Assembly (NCBI RefSeq): GCF_040448685.1
Contig: NZ_CP159290.1
Location: forward strand, 248,001-312,000
Direction of reading: 5' to 3'
Length of the DNA stretch: 64,000 nucleotides
DNA from: Cellulosimicrobium sp. ES-005
Lineage (GTDB): Bacteria > Actinomycetota > Actinomycetes > Actinomycetales > Cellulomonadaceae
Shown here: one piece after another, positions 9,730-16,823 of the stretch
How positions within the stretch are numbered: the stretch's first letter is position 1
How the letters are laid out: every line of letters begins with the position of its first letter
Program-made: the position numbers and the translations under genes
Notes under the pieces: generated by a model
Told to the model about the DNA's origin: nothing
Seen by the model: the letters and a program-made list of their open reading frames with translations, nothing else
The model's database searches: none

Positions 9730-10373
9730 TTGCGGCCCTCGTGCGAGACGTTCGCGCCGCCGACGTACACCGACCCGGCGGCCCAGGCGGGCGCGGTGCA
9801 CTCGCCGGGCTCGGGGTCAGTGGGCTCGGGGTCCGGGTCGCCCGGGTCCGTGCCGCCCGCGCCGATCTTGAGGTCGACGCAGTTGTAGAACGCGTTCACC
9901 GTGTTCGACACGTTCCAGCGCGCGAGGATCGTGTGGTTGCCCTCGGGCAGACCGGTCAGCGTGTGGGAGATGTTGCTCGGGGGCTGTGCGCCGCCCTGGT
10001 TGAACGTCTTGAAGAGCACGCCGTCGACGAAGTACTCCCACGTGCTCGTGTTGTGCGCCGCGGTGAGGTTCCACTGGAAGGTCACCGACGTGCCGGTCTG
10101 CGTGCGCGGCCACGGCTTGCTCGTGTCGTCGAGGATGCTGAACCCGCTGCCGCCGGAACACTTCATCGAGCCCTTGGGCGCCTCGACGGACTGCGGCTCG
10201 TACTTGATGCCGCCGCAGTCGAAGGACGTCGTGCCCTTCGCGCAGTGGTCCTGCCGGCTCGGCGGGGACGTGATCCAGCCGTGCGCGCTCGCGCTGGGGG
10301 CGATGGCCACGGGGGCGATGATCGCGACCGCGCCGACGACGGCCGCCAGGAGTACCGCTCTCAGTCTTCGCAT
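9645..10373 (-). CDS. AA10 lytic polysaccharide monooxygenase with CBM5/12 (LPMO 1)
   Basis: 242 residues. The signal peptide is cleaved after APSASA so that His31 (AHGWITSPPSRQ) becomes the N-terminal copper-brace histidine. The AA10 catalytic domain runs to about residue 175 with the second brace His in NGNHTILARW-type sequence (EGNHTILARWNVSNTVNAFY). An acidic Pro/Asp-rich linker leads to a CBM5/12 chitin-binding module (APAWAAGSVYVGGANVSH, then YQAKWWTTGENP). It oxidatively cleaves crystalline chitin (or possibly cellulose) outside the cell. First of three tandem paralogues, each with its own promoter. Confidence 0.94.
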   Translation of the reverse strand: MRRLRAVLLAAVVGAVAIIAPVAIAPSASAHGWITSPPSRQDHCAKGTTSFDCGGIKYEPQSVEAPKGSMKCSGGSGFSILDDTSKPWPRTQTGTSVTFQWNLTAAHNTSTWEYFVDGVLFKTFNQGGAQPPSNISHTLTGLPEGNHTILARWNVSNTVNAFYNCVDLKIGAGGTDPGDPDPEPTDPEPGECTAPAWAAGSVYVGGANVSHEGRNYQAKWWTTGENPAQSGQWGVWKDLGAC

Positions 10374-10455
10374 GAGTTGTCTCGCTCTCCATCCGGTGGT
10401 GCATGGGTCCTGCGGCGCGCTTCGTCGCGGGCCGCTCTCGGATCGGGCACTGTCG

Positions 10456-10484
10456 ACGCTACGAAATGTGCGGAGTGCGGACAA
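10456..10484 (-). promoter_or_regulatory. LPMO 1 promoter
   Basis: On the minus strand: TTGTCC (10479-10484), 17-bp spacer, TAGCGT (10456-10461). The same layout, spaced 17-18 bp and 72-82 nt from the start codon, precedes the other two LPMO genes. Confidence 0.6.
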
Positions 10485-10543
10485 TTGGGCAAAGCTCGTA
10501 CGTGCTTCCGCGTACCCGGCGCGCCGTCCACGCCCGGCACGCA

Positions 10544-10589
10544 CGACGGCGGGTGCCCTCGCCCCGAGGGACGAGGACACCCGCCGTCG
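10544..10589. terminator. Hairpin terminator after LPMO 2
   Basis: CGACGGCGGGTGCCCTCG and CGAGGACACCCGCCGTCG pair with one mismatch. It lies 14 bp beyond the stop of LPMO 2 and about 60 bp upstream of the LPMO 1 promoter, so the paralogues are separate transcription units. Confidence 0.75.
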
Positions 10590-10602
10590 CGGGGTCAGCG
10601 GG

Positions 10603-11346
10603 TCAGCAGGCGCCGACCAGCTTCCACGGGCCCCACTGCTCGGCGCCCGGGACGTTGTTCAGCGTCCACCACTTCGCCTCGTAGATGTTCCCGTCGTGCG
10701 AGACCTTCGCCCCGCCGGTGTACGTCGCGGTCGAGGACCACGCCGGGTCGGTGCACTGGCCCGGCTCGCCGCCGCCCGGGTTCTCGCCCTCGCCGCCGCC
10801 GGGGTTCTCCCCGCCGGGGTTCGTGCCGTCCGCCGTGACCGTGAGGTCGACGCAGTTGTAGAACGCGTTCACCGTGTCCGCGACGCTCCAGCGCGCGAGG
10901 ATCGTGTGGTTGCCGAGGGGCAGGCCCTTGAGGGTGTGCGAGATGTCCTTGGGGGGCTGCACGCCGCCGCCGTCGAACGACGCGAAGAGCTGGCCGTCGA
11001 CGAAGTACTCCCACACGCTCGTCGCGTGGTTCGCGGTGAGCTTCCACTGGAAGGTCACCTCCTGGCCGGTGGTCGTGCGGGGCCAGGGCTTCGACGCGTC
11101 GTCGAGGATCGTGTAGCCGCTGCCGCCGGAGCACTTCATTGAGCCCTTGACGGCCTCGACGGACTGCGGCTCGTACTTGAGCCCGCCGCAGTCGAAGGAC
11201 GTGGCGCCGGTGGCGCACTGGTCCTGCCGGCTCGGGGGGGAGGTGATCCAGCCGTGCGCCGAGGCGCTGGGGGCGATCGCGATCGGGGCGATGATCGCGG
11301 TCGCGCCCACGACGGCGGCGAGGAGCGCCGCGCGAAGTCGCTTCAT
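10603..11346 (-). CDS. AA10 lytic polysaccharide monooxygenase with CBM5/12 (LPMO 2)
   Basis: 247 residues. The catalytic part is the closest relative of LPMO 1 (shared GWITSPPSRQD, MKCSGGSG and KPWPRT), with mature N-terminal His31 and the second brace His in LGNHTILARW. The linker is a Gly/Glu-Asn repeat (ENPGGGEGENPGGG) rather than the Asp-Pro type of LPMOs 1 and 3, and the CBM5/12 (DPAWSSTATYTGGAKVSH, YEAKWWTLNNVPG) is clearly diverged. Same reaction as LPMO 1; the different binding module suggests a different surface preference. Confidence 0.94.
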   Translation of the reverse strand: MKRLRAALLAAVVGATAIIAPIAIAPSASAHGWITSPPSRQDQCATGATSFDCGGLKYEPQSVEAVKGSMKCSGGSGYTILDDASKPWPRTTTGQEVTFQWKLTANHATSVWEYFVDGQLFASFDGGGVQPPKDISHTLKGLPLGNHTILARWSVADTVNAFYNCVDLTVTADGTNPGGENPGGGEGENPGGGEPGQCTDPAWSSTATYTGGAKVSHDGNIYEAKWWTLNNVPGAEQWGPWKLVGAC

Positions 11347-11374
11347 GGGGGACTCGCTTCCTGTGTCGGGGAGG

Positions 11375-11405
11375 GCCGACGCCGTGCGGAGCCCGCACCG
11401 TCGGC
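11375..11405 (-). promoter_or_regulatory. 5'-UTR hairpin of LPMO 2
   Basis: GCCGACG...CGTCGGC-type stem-loop of about 31 nt in the leader, between promoter and start codon. LPMO 3 has one of the same size and end sequences at 12522-12553, and both leaders end in GGAAGCGAG as a shared ribosome-binding region. May control mRNA stability or translation. Confidence 0.4.
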
Positions 11406-11417
11406 CGTGACGGGTGG

Positions 11418-11447
11418 ACCGTAGGCAGCCCGGACGCGTGCGCTCAA
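11418..11447 (-). promoter_or_regulatory. LPMO 2 promoter
   Basis: Minus-strand TTGAGC (11442-11447), 18-bp spacer, TACGGT (11418-11423), 72 nt from the start codon, in register with the promoters of LPMOs 1 and 3. Confidence 0.5.
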
Positions 11448-11468
11448 CGACTACGCACGACCGGGAGC

Positions 11469-11490
11469 GGGTACGGGAAGTCCCGTACCC
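11469..11490. promoter_or_regulatory. Perfect 10-bp inverted repeat upstream of LPMO 2
   Basis: GGGTACGGGA, 2 bp, TCCCGTACCC. It lies about 22 bp upstream of the -35 of LPMO 2, a good position for an activator or repressor site. No comparable palindrome was seen upstream of LPMOs 1 and 3. Confidence 0.45.
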
Positions 11491-11682
11491 GGCGGGCCCG
11501 GTTCGCCGGGATCGTGCGCCTGCGCGGTCGTGCCGGCGGGGGCGGAGAGCCCGTCCCGAGCCTCTCGGCGGGTGAAAAACATGTGGGGACCACGTAGCCC
11601 GGCCGTCTCCGCAGGGACGGTCCTCGGCGTCCGGGCGGCGGACCTCGGGGAACGTCGTGCGTCCGCCGGTCAGGGATGCGCC

Positions 11683-11724
11683 CGCGGCCGGGAGATGCGC
11701 ACGGAGGTGCGTCTCCCGGCCGCG
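11683..11724. terminator. Hairpin terminator after LPMO 3
   Basis: CGCGGCCGGGAGATGCGCAC pairs imperfectly with GTGCGTCTCCCGGCCGCG (2-nt bulge). It lies 31 bp beyond the LPMO 3 stop and is related in sequence to the hairpin at 9575-9616 after LPMO 1. Confidence 0.65.
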
Positions 11725-11727
11725 AGT

Positions 11728-11839
11728 GTGCAGCGCTCGGTGAGAGGTGTCAGGTCAGCAGGCGCCGAGGTCCTTCCAGACGCCCCACTGGCCGCTCTGG
11801 GCGGGGTTCTCGCCCGTCGTCCACCACTTGGCCTGGTAG
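11728..11839. repeat. 112-bp identical direct repeat, copy 2
   Basis: Second copy of the sequence at 9618-9729. It spans the end of the LPMO 3 CBM5/12 coding region and its 3' flank. Confidence 0.95.
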
Positions 11840-12495
11840 GTGCGGCCGTCGTGCGACACCGTGGCGCCGCCGAGGTAGACGGAGCTGGCGGCCCACGCCG
11901 GGGCGGTGCACTCCCCGGGCCCGGGGTCGGTGGGCTCCGGGTCGGTCGGCTCGGGGTCCGGGTCGTTGCCGCCGGTGCCGTTGACGTTCACGTCGACGCA
12001 GTTGTAGAACGCGTTGTTCGTGTCGGCGATGTTCCACCGCGCGAGGATCGTGTGGTTGCCCGACGGCAGGCCGGTGAGCGTGTGCGAGACGTCGTACGCC
12101 GGGCGCTTGCCGCCGTCGTTGAACGTCTTGAAGAGCACGCCGTCGACGAAGTACTCCCACGTGCTCGTGGCGTGCGCGACCTCGAGCTCCCACTGGAACG
12201 TCACGGTGCTGCCCACGGTCGTCCGCTTCCAGGGCTTGCTGCTGTCGTCGAGGATGGCGAACCGGCTGCCGCCGGAGCACTGCATCGAGCCCTTGACGGC
12301 CTCGACGCTCTGCGGCTCGTACTTGATCTCGCCGCAGTCGAACGAGAGCGTGCCGCTGCTGGCGCACTGCTCCTGGCGGCTCGCGGGCGAGGTGATCCAG
12401 CCGTGCGCCGAGGCGCTCGGGGCGACCACGACCGGGGCGACGATCGCGGCCGCGCCCACGACGGCGGCGACGAGGGTCGCGCGGAGTCGTCTCAT
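11755..12495 (-). CDS. AA10 lytic polysaccharide monooxygenase with CBM5/12 (LPMO 3)
   Basis: 246 residues, secreted (SASA/HGWITSPASRQ, mature His31). The catalytic domain differs most from the other two (SSGTLSFDCGEIKYEPQS, MQCSGGSRFAILDD, second brace His in SGNHTILARW). The linker repeats DPEPTDPEPTDPGPGE. The CBM5/12 is nearly the same protein sequence as in LPMO 1, and its last part is identical DNA. The mosaic (diverged catalytic domain, shared binding module) suggests module exchange between paralogues. Extracellular oxidative chitin cleavage is the expected activity. Confidence 0.94.
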   Translation of the reverse strand: MRRLRATLVAAVVGAAAIVAPVVVAPSASAHGWITSPASRQEQCASSGTLSFDCGEIKYEPQSVEAVKGSMQCSGGSRFAILDDSSKPWKRTTVGSTVTFQWELEVAHATSTWEYFVDGVLFKTFNDGGKRPAYDVSHTLTGLPSGNHTILARWNIADTNNAFYNCVDVNVNGTGGNDPDPEPTDPEPTDPGPGECTAPAWAASSVYLGGATVSHDGRTYQAKWWTTGENPAQSGQWGVWKDLGAC

Positions 12496-12521
12496 GAGGG
12501 TCTCGCTTCCTTGGTCGGGGT

Positions 12522-12553
12522 GCCGACGGCGGCGCGAAGCCCGGTTCGTCGGC
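12522..12553 (-). promoter_or_regulatory. 5'-UTR hairpin of LPMO 3
   Basis: GCCGACG...CGTCGGC stem-loop of 32 nt, the counterpart of 11375-11405 in the LPMO 2 leader. The downstream leader sequence GGAAGCGAG is also shared. Confidence 0.4.
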
Positions 12554-12566
12554 CTTGACCCGACGG

Positions 12567-12595
12567 ACGCTAGGCACGCCCGCTTCCCCGGGCAA
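12567..12595 (-). promoter_or_regulatory. LPMO 3 promoter
   Basis: Minus-strand TTGCCC (12590-12595), 17-bp spacer, TAGCGT (12567-12572), matching the LPMO 1 promoter in spacing and -10 sequence. Confidence 0.6.
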
Positions 12596-12781
12596 CGGTT
12601 CCGCGAGGATTACGGGAGGTAGGTGATTGCCCCTAAGCACGCCGCCGGGGTGTACGACGGCGCAGGTCAGGACGCACCTGGCGGGTCGAGGAACGCACAC
12701 GGGAGAGGGGCTGCGGGGCCCGAGGTGTGCGGGGACCCCGTAGCGGGTGGCATCGAGCGGCCACGCATTGGGAAGGGGTGC

Positions 12782-12811
12782 TTGCATTATCCGAGCAGTG
12801 CCCCCTAGCGT
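12782..12811 (+). promoter_or_regulatory. Promoter of the secreted-peptide/ABC operon
   Basis: TTGCAT (12782-12787), 18-bp spacer, TAGCGT (12806-12811). The ATG of the first gene is 85 nt downstream, a leader length close to those of the LPMO genes, and the -10 hexamer is the same. Confidence 0.55.
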
Positions 12812-12895
12812 CAGGTGGTCGGCGCGTGTGCGCTGGTCGGCAGGGGGTTGACGCAGGTGTCTGGCCTCTGCCGTGTCTTCAGTGAGGGGGCTGAG

Positions 12896-13213
12896 ATGAA
12901 GAGAGTTCTCACAGGACTTGTCACGGGCGCACTGGGTGCCGGACTGGTTCTCGGCGGTGCCGGGACGGCTTCCGCCGCGCTGATCGCGGACTACACGGAC
13001 TGCCCTGCCGACCGTCAGGTCGTCACGCGAGGGAACGCACTCGGCTGGGTCTGGGTGAACGCCAACGACAGGATCGACATCACGTCGGGATCGTCGAAGA
13101 CTCGGGTCTACGGGATCGTGCGTGCGGGAGTTCGCTTCACGGGCTGGTCCGTGTCGAGCGGCGTCGACGACGACGAGTGGCCCCGGGGGTCGGGTGACTG
13201 CAGTGTCCGCTGA
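12896..13213 (+). CDS. Small secreted protein of unknown function with two cysteines
   Basis: 105 residues. A strong signal peptide (MKRVLTGLVTGALGAGLVLG, cleavage after TASA or ASAA) leaves a mature protein of about 78 residues with Cys near each end (DYTDC and GDCSVR), which could form one disulfide, and the aromatic segment ALGWVWVNANDRIDI. No family recognised. It is first in an operon with a lipoprotein and a three-part ABC export-like system, so it may be cargo or a secreted effector (inference). Size and context recall bacteriocin operons, but the lactococcin-972 motif is not evident. Confidence 0.6.
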   Translation: MKRVLTGLVTGALGAGLVLGGAGTASAALIADYTDCPADRQVVTRGNALGWVWVNANDRIDITSGSSKTRVYGIVRAGVRFTGWSVSSGVDDDEWPRGSGDCSVR

Positions 13214-13847
13214 CCGTCGGGCAGTCGCGCGGGAGGGCGCAGGTCGCGGGTGCCGAGCGCGCAGCGTGCGACGTGCCGTCGTGCTCGTCGCGCTCCTCGG
13301 GGGTGCCACGGCGTGCACCGCGGAGCTCCCTGCTCCGGCACCCACGGCGTCCTACGCGCAGCCGGGGTGGATGCTCGAGACCCTGCAGGCCCACGAGCGG
13401 CTCGATCGTGCCGTCGCCGCGTGCATGGGAGAACGTGGGCTGCCGTACGCGCAGGCCGAGGTCGACGGGAGCGCGAGCTACTCGGCGGACGGCGTGCCGC
13501 CCGCGCAGGTCGAGCGGCTCCAGGCCGCGGCCTACGAGTGCTGGGAGGAGTCCGAGCCGCTCGCCGGCTTCGTCGACTATCCGACGGGGACGGTCTACGA
13601 CCAGTCCGTCGAGACGTGGGAGTGCCTCGCGGCGCAGGGGTACGACCTGCCGGATCCGCCGTCGAAGGCGTCGTGGGTCGAGGGGTTCGACGCCGGCGAG
13701 GAGGTCTGGGCGCCCTACATGGACCTCTACGAGCAGGATCCCGAGATCGAGGAGTCGGAGTGGTTCCGGCTCAAGGGGATCTGTGTCGAGTCCGGAATCG
13801 TCTTCTCTCCTGATCTCAGCGACCCACCGGCGGGGCTCGGGTCGTGA
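13203..13847 (+). CDS. Predicted lipoprotein of unknown function
   Basis: 214 residues from the GTG at 13203, which overlaps the end of the preceding gene by 11 nt, implying coupling. A basic start (RSVRR) and hydrophobic core (AVVLVALLGGATAC) give a weak lipobox ATAC. The mature part has four further Cys in two similar half-units: RAVAACMGERGLPY/AAYECWEE and ETWECLAAQGYDLPD/KGICVESG. This suggests a duplicated small domain that senses or binds something outside the membrane. Another GTG at 13194 is possible as start. Confidence 0.6.
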   Translation: MSADRRAVAREGAGRGCRARSVRRAVVLVALLGGATACTAELPAPAPTASYAQPGWMLETLQAHERLDRAVAACMGERGLPYAQAEVDGSASYSADGVPPAQVERLQAAAYECWEESEPLAGFVDYPTGTVYDQSVETWECLAAQGYDLPDPPSKASWVEGFDAGEEVWAPYMDLYEQDPEIEESEWFRLKGICVESGIVFSPDLSDPPAGLGS

Positions 13848-13902
13848 TCTCGGCACCGGAGCGGGACGCTAGGAGTCGAGCCCGACGCGGCAGGACGGCT
13901 CC

Positions 13903-15039
13903 GTGAGAGCGGCACGTCGGTCGTGGCGCACCACGACGGGCTGGGTCCTCGCGGTGCTGGTGGCGCTCGGCGCCGGAGCGTGGGCGGGGCGAGCGACGCT
14001 CGCCCCGCCCACGGTCGAGACCGCCTCGGTGGAGGCGCTCACCTACACCGTGGCGGAGGAGACCGTCGGGCACTCAGTGAGCGTGCCCGTCACGGTGACC
14101 TGGCCGACGGCGGACCTCGCTGCCGGAGCGAGTACCGGCACGGTCACGACGGTCGACGTGGAGCCGGGCGCGACGGTCGCGGCCGGGGACCGGCTCCTCA
14201 CGGTCGGGCTGCGCCCCGTCGTCGTCCTCGCGGGCAGTGTGCCCGCCTTCCGCGACCTCGGCGCGGATACTGAGGGGCAGGACGTCGCCCAGCTCCAGGC
14301 GTACCTCCGCGAGGCCGGGTACCTGACGGCGCGTCGCGGCGACGGCGTCTTCGGGCCCGCGACCGAGCGCGCGGTGCGCGCGTGGCAGAAGGATGCCGGG
14401 TTCCCGGTCGACGGTGTCGTGCGCACGGGCGACGTCTACTTCGTCACCGACCTCCCGGCCAGGATCGTGCTCGATCCGGGTGTGGTCGTCGGCGCGGTGC
14501 TCGCGCCGGGCGAGCGCCTGGTGTCGACGATCACCGGGGACCCGGTCTTCGAGATGGTGCTGAGCGTCGAGCAGGCGTCGCTCGTCCCCACGAGCGGTCC
14601 TGCGCGCGTGCGGAGCGGCGAGTCGACCTGGGACGCCACGATCTCGTCCGCGACGAGCACGAGCGACGGGTCGCTGCGGCTGCTGCTCACGGCGCCCGAC
14701 GGAGGCCCGGTGTGCGGGTCGGACTGCGCCGCGCTCGACGTCGTGCGGGCCGTCGAGGGCGGGACCGCCGGCGGCGGACCTGCGCCATCCGCTGACGTGG
14801 TCGCTTCCGTCGTCCTCGACGGAGAGATCGTCGTCGTCGAGGAGGCGACCGGGCCCACGGTGCCCGCCGCGGCGCTGCGCACGCGGGCGGACGGCTCCGT
14901 GCAGGTCGTCGTGGAGGACGGCACCGCCGACGGGCGCGAGGCCGCGGTGACGATCGTGTCGAGCGGTTCGGGCCGTTCGGTGGTGGAGGGCGTCGAGGTC
15001 GGCGACGTCGTCCGACTCTTCGAGGCGGGCACGGGGTGA
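13903..15039 (+). CDS. Membrane-fusion-type adaptor with peptidoglycan-binding domain
   Basis: 378 residues. The N-terminal anchor is WVLAVLVALGAGAWAG. A biotinyl/HlyD-like strand set (GTVTTVDVEPGATVAAGDRL) is interrupted by a PG_binding_1 domain (about residues 125-175: QDVAQLQAYLREAGYL, DGVFGPATERAVRAWQ). The HlyD half resumes with VLAPGERLVSTITGDPVFEM and ends VVEGVEVGDVVRLFEAG. In Gram-positives such adaptors pair with MacB-like ABC transporters and hold them to the wall. The GTG start at 13903 gives translation immediately before the signal anchor. It overlaps the ATPase gene by 4 nt. Confidence 0.82.
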   Translation: MRAARRSWRTTTGWVLAVLVALGAGAWAGRATLAPPTVETASVEALTYTVAEETVGHSVSVPVTVTWPTADLAAGASTGTVTTVDVEPGATVAAGDRLLTVGLRPVVVLAGSVPAFRDLGADTEGQDVAQLQAYLREAGYLTARRGDGVFGPATERAVRAWQKDAGFPVDGVVRTGDVYFVTDLPARIVLDPGVVVGAVLAPGERLVSTITGDPVFEMVLSVEQASLVPTSGPARVRSGESTWDATISSATSTSDGSLRLLLTAPDGGPVCGSDCAALDVVRAVEGGTAGGGPAPSADVVASVVLDGEIVVVEEATGPTVPAAALRTRADGSVQVVVEDGTADGREAAVTIVSSGSGRSVVEGVEVGDVVRLFEAGTG

Positions 15040-15680
15040 CCGTCCTGGCGACGGACGGTCTGACGTTCGCGTACCGCCACGGCACGCCGCCCGTCATCGA
15101 CGACCTGACGACCGCCTTCGCGCCCGGTGCCGTGACTGCCGTGACGGGGCCGTCCGGGTCGGGCAAGTCGACGCTGCTGTACGTGCTCGCCCTGATGCTG
15201 CGTGCCGAGAGCGGCGAGGTGCTGTGGGACGGCGAGCCGGCGTCGGGCCTGGCAGACGCGGAGGCGGCACGACTGCGCGCTGCCCACGTCGGTTTCGTGT
15301 TCCAGGACGCGATGCTCGACCCGGCGCGTTCGATCCTGGACAACGTGTGCGAGTCGGCGCTCTTCGCCGGGATGGGGACTCGTGCCGCACGGTCGCGGGC
15401 CGAGGAGCTCCTGGCGAGGTTCGGCGTCGGACACCGGGCGACCCACCGACCCGGCGAGATCTCCGGAGGCCAGGCGCAGCGCGTCGCTCTGTGCCGCGCG
15501 CTGCTCACGTCGCCGCGCGTCCTCTTCGGCGACGAGCCGACCGGGAACCTCGACCACGCGTCGGCGCGTGTCGTGTGGGAGGCGCTCGTCGAGCACGCGC
15601 GCGACGGCGCGACCGTGGTGGTCGCGACGCACGACGAGGAGCTCGCGGCCGAGGCGGACCACCGGCTGGTGCTCTCGTGA
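15036..15680 (+). CDS. ABC transporter ATPase, LolD/MacB type
   Basis: 214 residues. Walker A GPSGSGKST, Q-loop VFQDAMLDP, signature SGGQAQR, Walker B VLFGDEPTGNLD and H-loop ATHDEE are all present, so it should be active. Family members power export or lipoprotein release with an FtsX-type permease. The GTG start overlaps the adaptor stop (GTGA), and its own stop overlaps the permease start, so the three are translated as one unit. Confidence 0.93.
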   Translation: MTVLATDGLTFAYRHGTPPVIDDLTTAFAPGAVTAVTGPSGSGKSTLLYVLALMLRAESGEVLWDGEPASGLADAEAARLRAAHVGFVFQDAMLDPARSILDNVCESALFAGMGTRAARSRAEELLARFGVGHRATHRPGEISGGQAQRVALCRALLTSPRVLFGDEPTGNLDHASARVVWEALVEHARDGATVVVATHDEELAAEADHRLVLS

Positions 15681-16795
15681 GCACGTCCCGCGCGCCCGGC
15701 CGCCCACGTCCGACGGCGCTCGTCCGCGACGGCGTCCGGTCCGCGTTGGCGCAACCGGTCGCGACCCTCACGACGGCGGTCGTCGTCGCCGTCGTCTGCC
15801 TCGTCGTGCTCGCGACGACCGGGCAGTCTGCGGCGGGGGAGCGCGCCGTCATGGCGACGATCGACTCGACCGGTACGCGACTGGTCACGGCGGCGGACGC
15901 CAAGGGCGACGCCGGCGTCGCCGCGGACGGCGTCGCGGCCCTGGCACGGATCGACGGCGTCACATGGGCCTTCGGGACCGGTTCGGCGACGGACGTGCGC
16001 AACGCGGACGCCACGGCGCGTGACGTCGTCCCGCTGCGGGCTCTGTACGGGTCTCTTCCCGCCGACGTCGGTACGGTCTCCGGGCGCGCGCCGGCGGAGG
16101 GCGAGGCTGTCGTCGGCGTGGACGCGGCGAGAGCGCTGGGGCTCGTGGACGGGGTCGGCGTCCTCACCGACGGCGTGCGGTCGTGGGAGGTCGTCGGGGT
16201 GGTCGACGCGGCGGGTCCGCTCGCGTCGCTGCGCGAGACGGCGCTCGTCGCCACCGACCCGGCGGGTCACGAGGTGCGCTACGTCTACGCGATGGCGCGC
16301 GACGTCGCGACCGTCCCCGCGCTGGCGCGGCTGCTCCCCGACGTGCTGCCCGCACGGTCGCCCGGTGGCGTCGTGGTCGAGGAACCCACGGGTGCGATCG
16401 CGCTGCGGGACGTCGTCGCCGGTCAGCTCGGCGCGGCGTCGCGACGGCTCATGACGACGGTCCTCGCCGTCGGCCTCGTGATCGTGTGCGCGACGGTGTT
16501 CGGTGCGGTCTCGGCCCGGCGACGGGACTTCGGACGACGACGTGCGCTCGGCGCGACGCGCAGCGCGATCGTGGTCCTCGTGCTCGTCCAGACGGCGGTC
16601 GCGGCGTCCCTGGGAGTGGCCTTCGGCGCGGCGGCAGGCGCGGCGACGGTGGTCGTGCTCGCGGGCGAGCTCCCGTCAGCGTCGTTCCTGGTCGGCGTCG
16701 CGGTGCTCGCCCTGGCCGTCTGCGTCGTCGGCGCGGTCCCTCCCGCGGTCGTCGCCGCTCGACGGGACCCGGTGCGGATCCTCCGGGTTCCCTGA
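15677..16795 (+). CDS. FtsX/MacB-type ABC permease
   Basis: 372 residues. It has the MacB-like topology: one N-terminal helix (TAVVVAVVCLVVLATTG), a large extracytoplasmic domain (about residues 50-240), then three helices (about 255-275, 300-325 and 335-357), with the ARRRDFGRRRALGATR coupling region between helices 2 and 3. It ends ARRDPVRILRVP, a typical FtsX tail. With the ATPase and wall-binding adaptor it forms a tripartite system that may export the secreted peptide or confer resistance to one. Confidence 0.88.
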   Translation: MSTSRAPGRPRPTALVRDGVRSALAQPVATLTTAVVVAVVCLVVLATTGQSAAGERAVMATIDSTGTRLVTAADAKGDAGVAADGVAALARIDGVTWAFGTGSATDVRNADATARDVVPLRALYGSLPADVGTVSGRAPAEGEAVVGVDAARALGLVDGVGVLTDGVRSWEVVGVVDAAGPLASLRETALVATDPAGHEVRYVYAMARDVATVPALARLLPDVLPARSPGGVVVEEPTGAIALRDVVAGQLGAASRRLMTTVLAVGLVIVCATVFGAVSARRRDFGRRRALGATRSAIVVLVLVQTAVAASLGVAFGAAAGAATVVVLAGELPSASFLVGVAVLALAVCVVGAVPPAVVAARRDPVRILRVP

Positions 16796-16823
16796 GCGCG
16801 GCGGGCCGGCCGATGCGCGGGCG

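Larger units (their letters stand above)
12496..12895. other. Divergent regulatory region between LPMO 3 and the peptide operon
   Basis: 400 bp without a credible gene. It contains the LPMO 3 leader hairpin (12522-12553) and promoter (12567-12595) on the minus strand, a plus-strand promoter at 12782-12811 for the next operon, and slightly lower-GC stretches (12600-12640). I see no RNA gene in it. Confidence 0.6.

Noticed and set aside
12896-13213. Lactococcin-972-type bacteriocin
   Set aside because: Size, signal peptide and ABC neighbours fit, but the Gly/Trp/Tyr-rich C-terminal signature I associate with that family is not visible; left as unknown.
13903-15039. Peptidoglycan hydrolase
   Set aside because: The PG_binding_1 domain is inserted in an HlyD-like adaptor and no catalytic domain is present; the ABC neighbours support an adaptor role.
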